DNA of 42,335 nt from Myxococcales bacterium (GTDB lineage Bacteria; Myxococcota_A; Polyangia; Polyangiales; Polyangiaceae): positions 1-42,335 of the forward strand of contig JANYHK010000051.1 in the NCBI GenBank assembly GCA_025359105.1, written 5' to 3'. The translations under genes and the position numbers were made by a program. This document shows, one piece after another, positions 6,860 through 16,650 of the stretch. Position 1 is the stretch's first letter, and each line of letters begins with the position of its first letter. Below the pieces are notes generated by a model. The model was not told the origin of the DNA. It worked only from the letters and a program-made list of their open reading frames with translations, and did not search any database.

Positions 6860-9583
6860 GTGGATTCGCCGCCCGAGAGCCGAGAGACCAAGCGCGCGCT
6901 GCGCTTCCTGCTGGAGCTAGGCCGCGGCGGCATGGGCGTCGTCTACCTCGCGCTCGCGCAAGGTCCGGCGGGCTTCCAGAAGCTCAAGGTCGTCAAGCGA
7001 CTGCGCGCCGATCTCGCCGCCGACGAGAGGGCCCTCGAGATGTTCCTCGACGAGGCCCGCCTCGCCGCGCGCCTCCAGCACCCCAACATCGTCCAGACGA
7101 ACGAGGTCGGCTTCGACGGCAAGCACTACTACCTCGAGATGGAGTACCTGGAAGGGCAGTCGTACGACGCGCTCATCCGCCTCGCGAAGAGAAAGAGCGG
7201 CGTGCCTCTCGAGGTCAGCTGCTGGATCCTCACCGAGGTGTTGGCCGGTCTCGAGCACGCGCACGAGCTCGTCGATCTCGGGGGCAAGAGGCTGGATATC
7301 GTCCACCGCGACGTGTCGCCGCACAACGTGATGGTGACCTACGACGGCACGGTCAAGCTCCTCGACTTCGGAATCGCAAAGGCAGCGGACTCGCAGAGCG
7401 AGACCCAGACCGGCGCCGTCAAAGGCAAGATCACCTACATGGCGCCCGAGCAGGCGACGCGCAAGCCCACCGATCGCCGCGCCGATCTCTTCGCGGTCGG
7501 CGTCATGCTCTGGCAGGCGCTCACCGGCGAGCGCATGTGGGGCGAGGCGAACGACTTCGAGATCTTCGTCAAGCTCGGCGCCGGCGAGCCGATCCCCAGC
7601 GCGCGCACCGTCAACCCCGGCGCGCCGGCGGAGCTCGACGCGATCGCGACGCGCGCGCTGTGCTTCGATCGGGAGGCCCGCTTCGCGTCGGCGGCAGAGA
7701 TGCGCGCAGCGATCGAGCATTGGCTGGACGGCCGCGAGAAGGCGAACGGTCGCGCGGCCGCCGCGCTGATGGAGGAGGTGTTCTCCGAACAGCGCAAGGC
7801 CGTGCGGGCGGAGATCGAAGCGCAGATCAAGCAGCCGCAGATGGGCATGAGCGCTGTCGACGTGCCCGTGCTCGGCGAATCGCCGGCGCCGCAGAGCGGC
7901 ACGGGCACCGGCAACGCGGAGGTCGGCAAGACCGGCGTGACGCAGGTGGCGACGACGATCCGCCAGCGCACCGAGATCCGCGGCCTTCGCACGATCGCGA
8001 TCGGCGCGATCGCGGTGGCGCTCATCGCGAGCGGCGCGGCGGTGCTCAGCTCGCGCGCACGGCGCATGGCGGGCAACGCGGCGAACGCGGCGGCGAGCGG
8101 GGACGCGGCGGTCGCGCGCCCGCCGGGCTGGTGCACGACGAACGTGGCGTGCACCAAGAAGAACGCCGGTAAAGCCTCGGTGTGCAATCCGGCCAGCGGC
8201 GCGTGCGTCGCGCTCGAGGAGGCCGGGTGCAAGATATCGGCGGAGCCGGGGGACGTCGAGAACGACACGACGATCTGGATCGGTTCGATGTTTCCGCTGA
8301 CGGGGCAGTTCGCGGACAACGGAGGCATTCAGTACATGCGCGCCGTGGAGCTCGGACGGCGCGACTTCGCTCAGATCGCGCGGGGGATCCCGCGACCGAG
8401 CGGGTCCAGGCCGCTCGCGGTCCTCTCCTGCGACGACGCAGACGGCGGTGAAGCGGCGGCCCGCCATCTCGTCGCGGTGGGCGTTCCCGCCGTGATCGGC
8501 TTCGGGAGTGGCCAGGAGGTCATCGAGCTCGCGCCGAAGGTATTTCTTCCCGCGCACGTCCTGATGGTGCCGACGTTCAACAGCAGCCCGCTCATCACGA
8601 AGATCCTTCAGCCCTTGGGGGAGCCGCGGCTGATTTTCCGGACGTGCGCGAGCAGCGTGCAGCAGCTCGTGCCTCTGGCGCTTCTCCTTTCGCAGGAGCT
8701 GGAGCCGCGGCTTCGTGCGTCGGGAATGCGTCCCGACGAGGACGTGCGCGTCGCGTTCGTGAGGCCAAAGACCACGCGGGGCCTTGGCGTCGAGGACGCC
8801 GTCTTCTCTGCGATGCGGTTCAACGGCAAGGGGGGGCTGGAAAACGGTCCCAACTTCCGCGGCGTGCCCATCCCCGACCCGGCGAGCAGCCCTTCCGCGA
8901 AGGACTACGCCGACGCGGTCGCGGGCGTCGTCGAGCTGCGCCCGCACGTGGTCATCTACGTCGGTCAGGGCGAGCTCACGCATACCTTCCTGGAGCCGAT
9001 CGAGGCCCGTTGGCCCTCGGCGGAGCGACACCGGCCGTACTATCTCTCGCTGGATTCGTTCGGTGGAGACGTCGATCTGCTTCGATGGCTCGGCAAGAAG
9101 CCCGAGCTCCGCAGGCGTTTCTTCCAGGCGTCGCCTCCGTCGAATAGCCCGGCGAACGTGCGTTTCACGAGCCGATACAACGACACGTTTTCGGACAAGG
9201 TGACCGCCGATCTCTCGCCCGCGGCTCCCTACGATGCGCTCTACCTTCTCGCGTTTTCTCTGGCGGCGGCGGACGACCTCTCCGCCGGCGGTCCGGGTCT
9301 CGCCCGCGCCATCGCGCGGCTCTTGCCGCCAGGCACCGACATCGAGGTGGGGCCTTCGCAGATCCTGGACGCGCTCGCCGCCCTTCAGAAGGGCGGCAAC
9401 GTCGACCTGAGCGGCGCAGGCGGCCCGCTCGATTTCGACCTGACCACGGGAGAGTCGTTCGTGAACTACACGATCGAGTGCGTTGGAGCCGGCGGGCCGG
9501 CCAGCGCCCCCACGGTAGTGGATAGCGGCCTGCGGTTCTCGGGCAGCACGAAGAAGCTGACCGGGACGCTCAAGTGTCCGTGA
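6860..9583 (+). CDS. Transmembrane Ser/Thr protein kinase with periplasmic binding-protein sensor domain
   Basis: A 907-residue GTG-start protein. The kinase domain (about 12-290) has G-loop GRGGMG (21-26), Lys46, HRD (149-151), DFG (169-171) and APE (195-197); the loop after HRD reads VSPHN, so the usual Lys is Ser. A helix at about 378-396 crosses the membrane. A small Cys-rich segment follows (Cys425, 431, 442, 449, 457), then about 400 residues beginning TTIWIGSMFPLTGQF that resemble the branched-chain amino-acid/ABC-type binding proteins (Peripla_BP_6). Inferred role: the outer domain binds a small molecule and controls the cytoplasmic kinase. Convergent with the next gene, only 4 bp apart. 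Confidence 0.85.
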   Translation: MDSPPESRETKRALRFLLELGRGGMGVVYLALAQGPAGFQKLKVVKRLRADLAADERALEMFLDEARLAARLQHPNIVQTNEVGFDGKHYYLEMEYLEGQSYDALIRLAKRKSGVPLEVSCWILTEVLAGLEHAHELVDLGGKRLDIVHRDVSPHNVMVTYDGTVKLLDFGIAKAADSQSETQTGAVKGKITYMAPEQATRKPTDRRADLFAVGVMLWQALTGERMWGEANDFEIFVKLGAGEPIPSARTVNPGAPAELDAIATRALCFDREARFASAAEMRAAIEHWLDGREKANGRAAAALMEEVFSEQRKAVRAEIEAQIKQPQMGMSAVDVPVLGESPAPQSGTGTGNAEVGKTGVTQVATTIRQRTEIRGLRTIAIGAIAVALIASGAAVLSSRARRMAGNAANAAASGDAAVARPPGWCTTNVACTKKNAGKASVCNPASGACVALEEAGCKISAEPGDVENDTTIWIGSMFPLTGQFADNGGIQYMRAVELGRRDFAQIARGIPRPSGSRPLAVLSCDDADGGEAAARHLVAVGVPAVIGFGSGQEVIELAPKVFLPAHVLMVPTFNSSPLITKILQPLGEPRLIFRTCASSVQQLVPLALLLSQELEPRLRASGMRPDEDVRVAFVRPKTTRGLGVEDAVFSAMRFNGKGGLENGPNFRGVPIPDPASSPSAKDYADAVAGVVELRPHVVIYVGQGELTHTFLEPIEARWPSAERHRPYYLSLDSFGGDVDLLRWLGKKPELRRRFFQASPPSNSPANVRFTSRYNDTFSDKVTADLSPAAPYDALYLLAFSLAAADDLSAGGPGLARAIARLLPPGTDIEVGPSQILDALAALQKGGNVDLSGAGGPLDFDLTTGESFVNYTIECVGAGGPASAPTVVDSGLRFSGSTKKLTGTLKCP

Positions 9584-9587
9584 CGCG

Positions 9588-10304
9588 TCAGTTCGGCGGG
9601 TTGCGCGGATCGTGCTCGTCGTAGACGAGGAAAAATTCGCCGGTGTCGTGGAGGAGCTGGCCCGAGCGTGTGACGATGCGGACGCACTTGTTCACGCGCG
9701 CATCGACGGGAGCCGTGGCGTTGGCGAGGGCCAGGTTGTTCGCCTTGTCGAAATCGGCGAGCGAGGGGACGCCGACCATGAAAAAGGCGTGGCCTACATC
9801 TTCCGAGTACGTGCGCGCGTCGGCGTTGCGCTCCATGTCGTGGACCAAGTACTGCCACCACAAGGTCGACGGGACCCACCACAGGCTCTGCTCGTAAGTG
9901 TGCGGGTCCGGCAGCGTGCTGCCCGGGTCGACCCACGCCGTCGGGAACGGAATCGAGTAGCCGTCGGCAAACCGGCTGTCGGCACCATGCCCGTTCCAAC
10001 GATTCGGCACGACGGTGTAGTCGACGCCGCCAGGTCGCTTGCCCCAATCGTTCGGAACCTTTTCGACGAAGTGCGCGGGCAGGTAGGTGCCAGCCACAAG
10101 GCAGTACTGCGGGAGGGGACTCGTCGGCCAGACCTGAATGATCTGGCTCCCCAGATTCATCTCCGGCGACAGGCCAGGATCCTTCACCTCCGGCGCGCTC
10201 CCGCCTTCGCCCGGCGCTGCGCTCGAGCAGCCAACGGCGAGCACGCTCGCGGCCACCAAGGCACCCAGCACTCCAAACGCGCGCACCATCTTGGACTCAC
10301 TCAT
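9588..10304 (-). CDS. Lipoprotein of unknown function with sigma-54 promoter
   Basis: A 238-residue predicted lipoprotein: signal peptide, lipobox LAVGC (Cys26), then a short Gly/Ser/Pro linker. The mature domain is rich in aromatic residues (VWPTSPLP, EQSLWWVPSTLWWQYL) and has single Cys residues at about 68 and 211 that could pair. I recognise no family. GGAGG precedes the ATG by about 8 nt, and a strong -24/-12 element lies just upstream, so the gene is probably under sigma-54 control. It ends 4 bp from the end of the kinase/sensor gene. Confidence 0.65.
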   Translation of the reverse strand: MSESKMVRAFGVLGALVAASVLAVGCSSAAPGEGGSAPEVKDPGLSPEMNLGSQIIQVWPTSPLPQYCLVAGTYLPAHFVEKVPNDWGKRPGGVDYTVVPNRWNGHGADSRFADGYSIPFPTAWVDPGSTLPDPHTYEQSLWWVPSTLWWQYLVHDMERNADARTYSEDVGHAFFMVGVPSLADFDKANNLALANATAPVDARVNKCVRIVTRSGQLLHDTGEFFLVYDEHDPRNPPN

Positions 10305-10342
10305 TTCCGACTTCCTCCGTTCGGGACGACGCTGAGCTCTTT

Positions 10343-10359
10343 AGCAACGCCCATGCCGC
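10343..10359 (-). promoter_or_regulatory. Candidate sigma-54 (-24/-12) promoter
   Basis: On the minus strand the 17 bases read GCGGCATGGGCGTTGCT. Against the sigma-54 consensus YTGGCACGRNNNTTGCW, 11 of 14 defined positions match, including the invariant GG and GC ten bases apart and a perfect TTGCT. The -12 element lies about 40 bp upstream of the lipoprotein ATG, leaving a short leader containing GGAGG. Confidence 0.6.
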
Positions 10360-10560
10360 CACTCCGCACAACCGTCACCGCGAGCGCTCCCCCTCCGAGT
10401 TGGAGTGCGGGATGAAAACGTTCGCAGTCCCATAGAAGCAGCAATTTTGTCAGGCGCAATCGAGAATCGACGCCGCCAAGTCGGATGCACAACCCGGAGC
10501 ACGGAGGCGGCGACGGCCGGCGCATCCTGCGCGCAACTCGTGAAGAGCACGTACCTTTAC

Positions 10561-10619
10561 TGTGCACCGCATGCACAAGAAGTTGTGCACCACCTGCGCG
10601 CAGCGCGCACGTTGCACAA
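10561..10619. promoter_or_regulatory. Cluster of TTGTGCA half-sites in alternating orientation
   Basis: TGTGCA (10561), TGCACAA (10572), TTGTGCA (10583) and TGCACAA (10613) alternate in orientation. The middle pair forms a perfect 7-bp inverted repeat with a 4-bp spacer (10572-10589). It may be a regulator binding array or the hairpin end of the kinase transcript; there is no T-tract, so an intrinsic terminator is less likely. Confidence 0.4.
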
Positions 10620-10691
10620 AGTGCAGACAGTGGGGGACGCGGCGTCGCGCGCGGGCATCGTTGCCCGCGCCGCGTCCGCGAAGGATCAGAC

Positions 10692-11876
10692 CTAGCCGCA
10701 GGACGCGAACGCGGCGGCGGCCAGGGCGACGCCGGCGGCAAGAACGAGCGCAACGGCGAAGTAGCGGTTGCCGGTGTTGGCGGTGAGGGCGCCGCCCCGC
10801 TTCTTCGTTGTTCTTGGCTTCGGGTCGGTCCACTGGTCGTCTTTGGCGGCTGCCGACGACGAGGAGGGCGTCGAGGGGACCAGCTCGGTCTGCGCGAACG
10901 CCGGATCGACGCCGGCGGGGGGTCGGCCCTCGGTCACCGTGACGGACTGCGGCGAGCGCGCCGCAGTCGGCAGCGCGGCCGGCGCGCGCTCCTTGGAGGA
11001 GTGCAGCACTTGCTCGAGCGCGGCGCGCATGGCGTTCGTCGTCGGATAACGGTCCTCGGGCTCGCGCTCCAGCGCCTTGCGGACGATCGCGCGGACGTCG
11101 GAATCGGTCGAGGGCGGGAGCTCCCTCAGGGGGCGGCCGCCGATGAACGCCGCGAGCTCCTCGCGATCGGCAAACGGAGGCCGACCCGCGAGCGCGCGGT
11201 AGAGCGTGGCGCCGGCCGCCCAGACGTCGGCGCGCCGGTCGACGTCGTGGCCCATGGCTTGCTCAGGCGCCATGTACTGAGGGGTCCCCTTCACGACACC
11301 GCTTCGCGTCTCGGGGGCGACGCGATCACGGGCCTTGGCGACGCCGAAGTCGATCAGCTTGGAGAAGCCGTCGCCCACGAGGACGTTCAGCGGCGAGACG
11401 TCGCGGTGCACGACGCCCAGGGGCATGCCCTCGTCGTCCTTGAGCTCGTGCGCGGCGTGCAAGCCGGCGCAGACCTCGGCCATCGTGCGCAACGCAAACG
11501 CGATGTCCAGCGCGTGACCGCGCGCCTCGGCCTCGCGGCAGAGGGCCTCCAGGGATTTCCCGGCCACCCACTCGAAGACGATGTAGACCATCGACGCGTG
11601 CTCGCCGACGTCGAGCACCTGCGCGACGTTGGCGTGATGGAGGCGTGAGGTGATCCGCGCCTCGTCGAGGAACATCGCCTTGAATCGCCCCTCGGCGGCG
11701 AGCTCCTGACGAATGGTCTTGATGGCGACGAGCTTCTCGAAGCCGTGCTTGCCCTGCAGCCGGCCGAGCCACACCGAGCCCATCCCGCCCCGCGCGACGT
11801 GGCGCACCACGTCGTAGCGATCGATGCGCGTTCCGATGGCGAGCTCATCGGCCGCGCGCACAAACTCGTCGGTCAT
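10692..11876 (-). CDS. Ser/Thr protein kinase with C-terminal membrane helix
   Basis: A 394-residue kinase starting at MTDEF; the in-frame ATG 75 bp upstream adds only Arg-rich sequence and is rejected. Features: G-loop ARGGMGSVW, Lys53 in VAIK, HRD (157-159) followed by VSPLN, DFG (176-178), APE (203-205). After the kinase domain (about 20-293) comes a Pro/Ser/Thr linker and one helix (372-391) at the extreme C-terminus, leaving almost nothing outside the membrane. It is therefore a cytoplasmic, tail-anchored kinase without an obvious sensor. It diverges from the FHA-sigma-54 activator 240 bp away, which may be its substrate or partner (inference). Confidence 0.88.
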   Translation of the reverse strand: MTDEFVRAADELAIGTRIDRYDVVRHVARGGMGSVWLGRLQGKHGFEKLVAIKTIRQELAAEGRFKAMFLDEARITSRLHHANVAQVLDVGEHASMVYIVFEWVAGKSLEALCREAEARGHALDIAFALRTMAEVCAGLHAAHELKDDEGMPLGVVHRDVSPLNVLVGDGFSKLIDFGVAKARDRVAPETRSGVVKGTPQYMAPEQAMGHDVDRRADVWAAGATLYRALAGRPPFADREELAAFIGGRPLRELPPSTDSDVRAIVRKALEREPEDRYPTTNAMRAALEQVLHSSKERAPAALPTAARSPQSVTVTEGRPPAGVDPAFAQTELVPSTPSSSSAAAKDDQWTDPKPRTTKKRGGALTANTGNRYFAVALVLAAGVALAAAAFASCG

Positions 11877-11882
11877 CGTAGA

Positions 11883-11907
11883 GCGGGAATGGTAGCTCAG
11901 TTCCCGC
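11883..11907 (-). promoter_or_regulatory. Inverted repeat directly before the kinase start codon
   Basis: GCGGGAA and TTCCCGC, separated by 11 bp, end 6 bp upstream of the kinase ATG. In RNA they would form a 7-bp stem where the ribosome site should be, and no clear Shine-Dalgarno sequence is visible. It could be an operator or a translation-limiting hairpin. Confidence 0.4.
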
Positions 11908-12065
11908 CGCCACCGCAGCGTGCGGGGGGGGAGGCTGCGCAGGCGATGCACAATGAGTCGTGCAGCGCTGGCGCACGATGCGCACGCCGATCGCTATCTT
12001 CCCCGTGCATCTGCTTGCTTCGGCGGGTTTTCCTGCGCGCGGGGCTCCTGTGCACGGTCACTCGG

Positions 12066-12082
12066 CTGGCACACTTCCCGCA
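12066..12082 (+). promoter_or_regulatory. Candidate sigma-54 promoter of the FHA activator gene
   Basis: CTGGCACACTTCCCGCA matches 10 of 14 defined positions of the sigma-54 consensus, with perfect CTGGCAC, GG and GC ten bases apart, and W at the end; the TT of the -12 element is CC. It ends 34 bp before the GTG chosen as start. Such a promoter in front of a sigma-54 activator suggests autoregulation. Confidence 0.45.
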
Positions 12083-12116
12083 ACCTCAGGAGCTTGTGCG
12101 CTATCCTGACATCCTC

Positions 12117-13622
<1,506 letters not shown>

Positions 13623-13625
13623 GCC

Positions 13626-13643
13626 CCCAGCGGAAAGGCTGGG
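13626..13643 (+). terminator. Hairpin after the FHA activator gene
   Basis: CCCAGC and GCTGGG with a 6-nt loop begin 4 bp after the stop codon. There is no T-tract, so it is either a weak terminator or an RNA 3'-end stabiliser. Confidence 0.4.
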
Positions 13644-13781
13644 AAACCCGCCGACCTCCCTTGCGCGGGGGCGCGTCCTGGCGGACGATCTTTCGTCGAG
13701 AGCGGCGACACATTCGGGGTGTCACCGGCCACTCACTTGGCGTCCCCGGTCGTTGGACGGGCGACCAGATGGAGGATGCAA

Positions 13782-15626
13782 ATGAGGGCTTCGCTTCTAG
13801 GCGGTATCGCGATCGCGATCGTGGGCTGCGGCTCGGTGGGTCACTGGGGCTCGAGCGACGGGACCGCCCGCGTGGAGCCTGGCATCGGCCCGACTGGGGG
13901 TGGGTTCGAGAGCCACTCGGCGCCCAGGTTCGGCAGCACGGTGGTGTCCTCCTCGTCCCCGCCGCCTATCAGCGGCGGAACGATGGCCGTCGCCGGCCAG
14001 GTCGCGATCATCGCCGATCCCGACCGCGACGTCGTGTACCTGGTCGATCTGCGCGCGTCGCACGCGGCGACCACCATTCAGCTCCTGCCGGGCGACGAGC
14101 CGGGTCGCGTCGTCGTGGATGGCAGCGGCCGCGCCCACGTGGCGCTGCGCGGCGGCGGCGCCGTAGTGACGATCGATCTCGCCACGTCTGCGCTGGTCTC
14201 GCGCCGCCCGGTTTGCGCGGCGCCGCGCGGCCTCGCCTTCCAGCGCGCCACGGATTCGCTCCACGTCGCGTGCGCGACGGGCGAGCTCGTCACGTTCCCG
14301 ACCGGCGCGGGCGACGCCCTTCGCACGTTGCACCTCGACATGGATCTGCGCGACGTGATCGTGCAGGGCACGGAGCTCGTCGTGAGCCGCTTCCGCTCGG
14401 CGGAGCTCTTGACCATCGGCGCGGGCGGGACGGTCAAGGCGCGCCGCTCGCCACCGGACATCGTCACGCCGTACATGGTGCCTCGCATCGCGTGGCGCAT
14501 GATCTCGCGCCCGGGCGGGGACGGGCCCATGGTGGTGCACCAGCGCGCGAGCCGCGCGATCGACAACCAGGCGCCGGCCGCGCCGCAGGGCGGGGGTGGC
14601 TACACGTCGGTGGCAGGCGGATGTGACGCCTTCGCGGCGGCCAAGGATCCGGTCGCCGCGAGCGTCACCGACTTCGGGGCGAAGACGCGCTCGATCACGA
14701 TCCCTGGCTTCGTCCTTCCCGTCGACGTCGCCGTGAGCCCGTCGAGCCAGCACGTCGTCATCGTGTCCGCCGGTAACGGCCACTCGGAGACCTCGAGCTC
14801 GCTCTTCGCCATCGACGCCGCGAAGATCCCGAGCGGCGCCGACGGCTGCGCGAGCGACTCGTCGTTCCGAAACGTCTCGGCGCAGCTCACCTCGGTTGCC
14901 TTCGTGAACGACGACACGCTCCTGGCGTTCTCGCGCGAGCCGGCGACGCTGTACGTCATCCCGGTCGACGCGTCAGCCGACGTCGTTCAAGTACCGCTGT
15001 CGTCGACGTCCCGTGAAGACACGGGCCACGCGGTCTTTCACTCGAACACCGGAGTCGGTATCGCGTGCGCGTCGTGCCACGCCGAGGGCGGCGACGACGG
15101 GCTCGTGTGGACGTTCACGAAGGAGGGCCGGCGCCGTACGCCGTCGCTCAAGGGCACGCTCGAGGGAACGGCCCCGTACCATTGGTCCGGCGACCTCTCG
15201 GATACACCCGCGCTCGTGCACAAGGTCTATCAAGAGGGAATGGGCGGTCCATCGCTGGACACCAAGGAGGTCGATGCCCTCCGCGGCTGGCTCTTCGCGG
15301 TGCCGCGGCCCGTCGCGCTCGACACCCTCGACGCGAGCGCCGCCGGGCGCGGACGCGCCCTCTTCGAAGGCACCGCCGGCTGCTCCTCGTGCCACAGCGG
15401 AGCCAAGCTCACGAACAACGCGACCCTCGACGTCGGTACCGGAGGCGTGTTCCAGGTTCCGTCGCTCATCGGCCTGGCTCACCGCGCGCCGTACCTGCAC
15501 GACGGCTGCGCGGCGACGCTGCAGGATCGCTTCGGCGCCTGCGGTGGTGGCGACGCGCACGGCAAGGCGAGCGCCCTCTCGGCGCCCGAGCTGTCCGATC
15601 TGATCACCTATCTCCAGACGTTGTGA
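13782..15626 (+). CDS. Beta-propeller di-heme cytochrome c lipoprotein (peroxidase/MauG-like C-terminus)
   Basis: A 614-residue lipoprotein; the start at 13782 has GGAGG 6 nt upstream and gives a signal peptide with lipobox AIVGC (Cys16). Residues about 60-400 look like a YVTN/WD-type beta-propeller (VAGQVAIIADPDRDVVYLVD, VAVSPSSQHVVIVS). The C-terminal 200 residues carry two heme c sites, CASCH (Cys429-His433) and CSSCH (Cys534-His538), in the spacing of bacterial di-heme cytochrome c peroxidases, plus VPSLIGLAHRAPYLHDG, the family's C-terminal motif. Inferred role: periplasmic redox enzyme or electron-transfer sensor. First gene of a five-gene operon with an ECF sigma factor; the next gene starts 1 bp after its stop. 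Confidence 0.82.
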   Translation: MRASLLGGIAIAIVGCGSVGHWGSSDGTARVEPGIGPTGGGFESHSAPRFGSTVVSSSSPPPISGGTMAVAGQVAIIADPDRDVVYLVDLRASHAATTIQLLPGDEPGRVVVDGSGRAHVALRGGGAVVTIDLATSALVSRRPVCAAPRGLAFQRATDSLHVACATGELVTFPTGAGDALRTLHLDMDLRDVIVQGTELVVSRFRSAELLTIGAGGTVKARRSPPDIVTPYMVPRIAWRMISRPGGDGPMVVHQRASRAIDNQAPAAPQGGGGYTSVAGGCDAFAAAKDPVAASVTDFGAKTRSITIPGFVLPVDVAVSPSSQHVVIVSAGNGHSETSSSLFAIDAAKIPSGADGCASDSSFRNVSAQLTSVAFVNDDTLLAFSREPATLYVIPVDASADVVQVPLSSTSREDTGHAVFHSNTGVGIACASCHAEGGDDGLVWTFTKEGRRRTPSLKGTLEGTAPYHWSGDLSDTPALVHKVYQEGMGGPSLDTKEVDALRGWLFAVPRPVALDTLDASAAGRGRALFEGTAGCSSCHSGAKLTNNATLDVGTGGVFQVPSLIGLAHRAPYLHDGCAATLQDRFGACGGGDAHGKASALSAPELSDLITYLQTL

Positions 15627-15627
15627 C

Positions 15628-16650
15628 ATGAAGCTGTGGGTAGGGGTGGCGGTCGCGGCGGCGACCGTGGCCTCGTCACAATTTGCACGCGGCGCCGAGG
15701 CGCCGGTCGTGCTCGCCTGGGACGCCCCTGCCGGCTGCCCCGACCGCGCGAGCGTCGAGGCCGAGATCGTGAGGTCGCTCGGGACGGCCCGGCGCGGAGC
15801 GACCCTTTCGGCGGGCGCGGTGGTGCGCCGCGAGGGCAGCGAGTGGAAGGCCGTCCTCGTGACGACCCGCGGAGCCGAGACCGGCGAGCGCGAGCTGTGG
15901 GCGCCGTCGTGCGCGCTGCTCGCGAAGGCGACCGCCCTGGCGCTCGCCCTCGCGGCCGCCCGTCCCGACGAGCCGCTCCTCGCGCCGGACGCCCTACCGC
16001 TGTCCGCCGCTTCCTCACCGTCGCCCGTCGAGCGACCGCAGGCGGATTCGTCTTCGTCGTCTTCGTCGTCGGTGCCGGTCGAACAGCCGTCCGCTCCCGC
16101 GCTGCCGCGCACCGGCTCGAGCGACGCGATCGCGGCGCCGCTCGCTGCGCGCACGCGGTTTGCGATCGGGGCCAGCCTTGCCGTCGACTTCGGCGCGCTT
16201 CCCCACGCCGGCGTTGGGCCTTCGTTGCACATCGCGTGGCGGCCGTCGCGCCTCGAGGCCGAGCTCGGGCTCCTCTACCTGGCGGGCCAGCACGCGACCC
16301 TCGGCGATCGCGGAGCGGCGACGTTCTACCTCGCCACCGCCTCGGCCCGTCTTTGTTACGTGGTCCCGCTCGCGCTGGCCGTCGGTCCGTGTGCGTGGAT
16401 GGATCTCGGCACGCTCGGGGCCGCGAGCACCGGACCGCTCACGACCTCCGCGGCCAGCTTGTGGGCGGCGCCAGGCTTCTCGGTTCGCGTCCGGTGGCCG
16501 AAGGATGGGCGCCTGGCTGCCTCGGGCGATCTTGGTGCGGCGATTGCTCTCGCGCGCCCGGAGTTCGTCCTCGACGGTGTCCGCCATGTCTACCAGGCCG
16601 CGCCGCTCACGGCGCGCGGCACAATCGGCATCGAGGCGCGCTTTCCATGA
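15628..16650 (+). CDS. Secreted or outer-membrane protein of unknown function, sigma-factor operon
   Basis: A 340-residue protein with a cleavable signal peptide (about 1-23, ending ARGA). Residues 27-115 begin with WDAPAGCPDRASVEAEIVRS, an N-terminal domain I have the impression is common beside sigma factors in large myxobacterial genomes. A Ser/Pro linker with eight consecutive Ser follows. The C-terminal half (about 165-340) alternates short hydrophobic and polar strands and ends with Phe-Pro (IGIEARFP), suggesting a small beta-barrel. Stop and next start overlap (ATGA), so translation is coupled with the sigma factor gene. Function unknown. Confidence 0.68.
   Translation: MKLWVGVAVAAATVASSQFARGAEAPVVLAWDAPAGCPDRASVEAEIVRSLGTARRGATLSAGAVVRREGSEWKAVLVTTRGAETGERELWAPSCALLAKATALALALAAARPDEPLLAPDALPLSAASSPSPVERPQADSSSSSSSSVPVEQPSAPALPRTGSSDAIAAPLAARTRFAIGASLAVDFGALPHAGVGPSLHIAWRPSRLEAELGLLYLAGQHATLGDRGAATFYLATASARLCYVVPLALAVGPCAWMDLGTLGAASTGPLTTSAASLWAAPGFSVRVRWPKDGRLAASGDLGAAIALARPEFVLDGVRHVYQAAPLTARGTIGIEARFP

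Larger units (their letters stand above)
10305..10691. other. 387-bp intergenic region with regulatory repeats, no gene seen
   Basis: This region lies between the start of the lipoprotein gene and the end of the kinase gene, both on the minus strand. It holds the sigma-54 promoter candidate (10343-10359) and a cluster of TTGTGCA-type inverted repeats (10561-10619). The open frames across it do not look coding: third positions are mixed and none has a credible ribosome site. Confidence 0.6.

Noticed and set aside
6917-9031. 704-codon minus-strand open frame
   Set aside because: Antisense shadow of the kinase/sensor gene, which shows clear kinase and binding-protein motifs.
10562-10786. Small plus-strand frame with CxxC-x5-CxxC near its start
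   Set aside because: The cysteines arise from the repeated TGTGCA/TGCACA words; no ribosome site, mixed third positions, and it runs antisense into the kinase gene.
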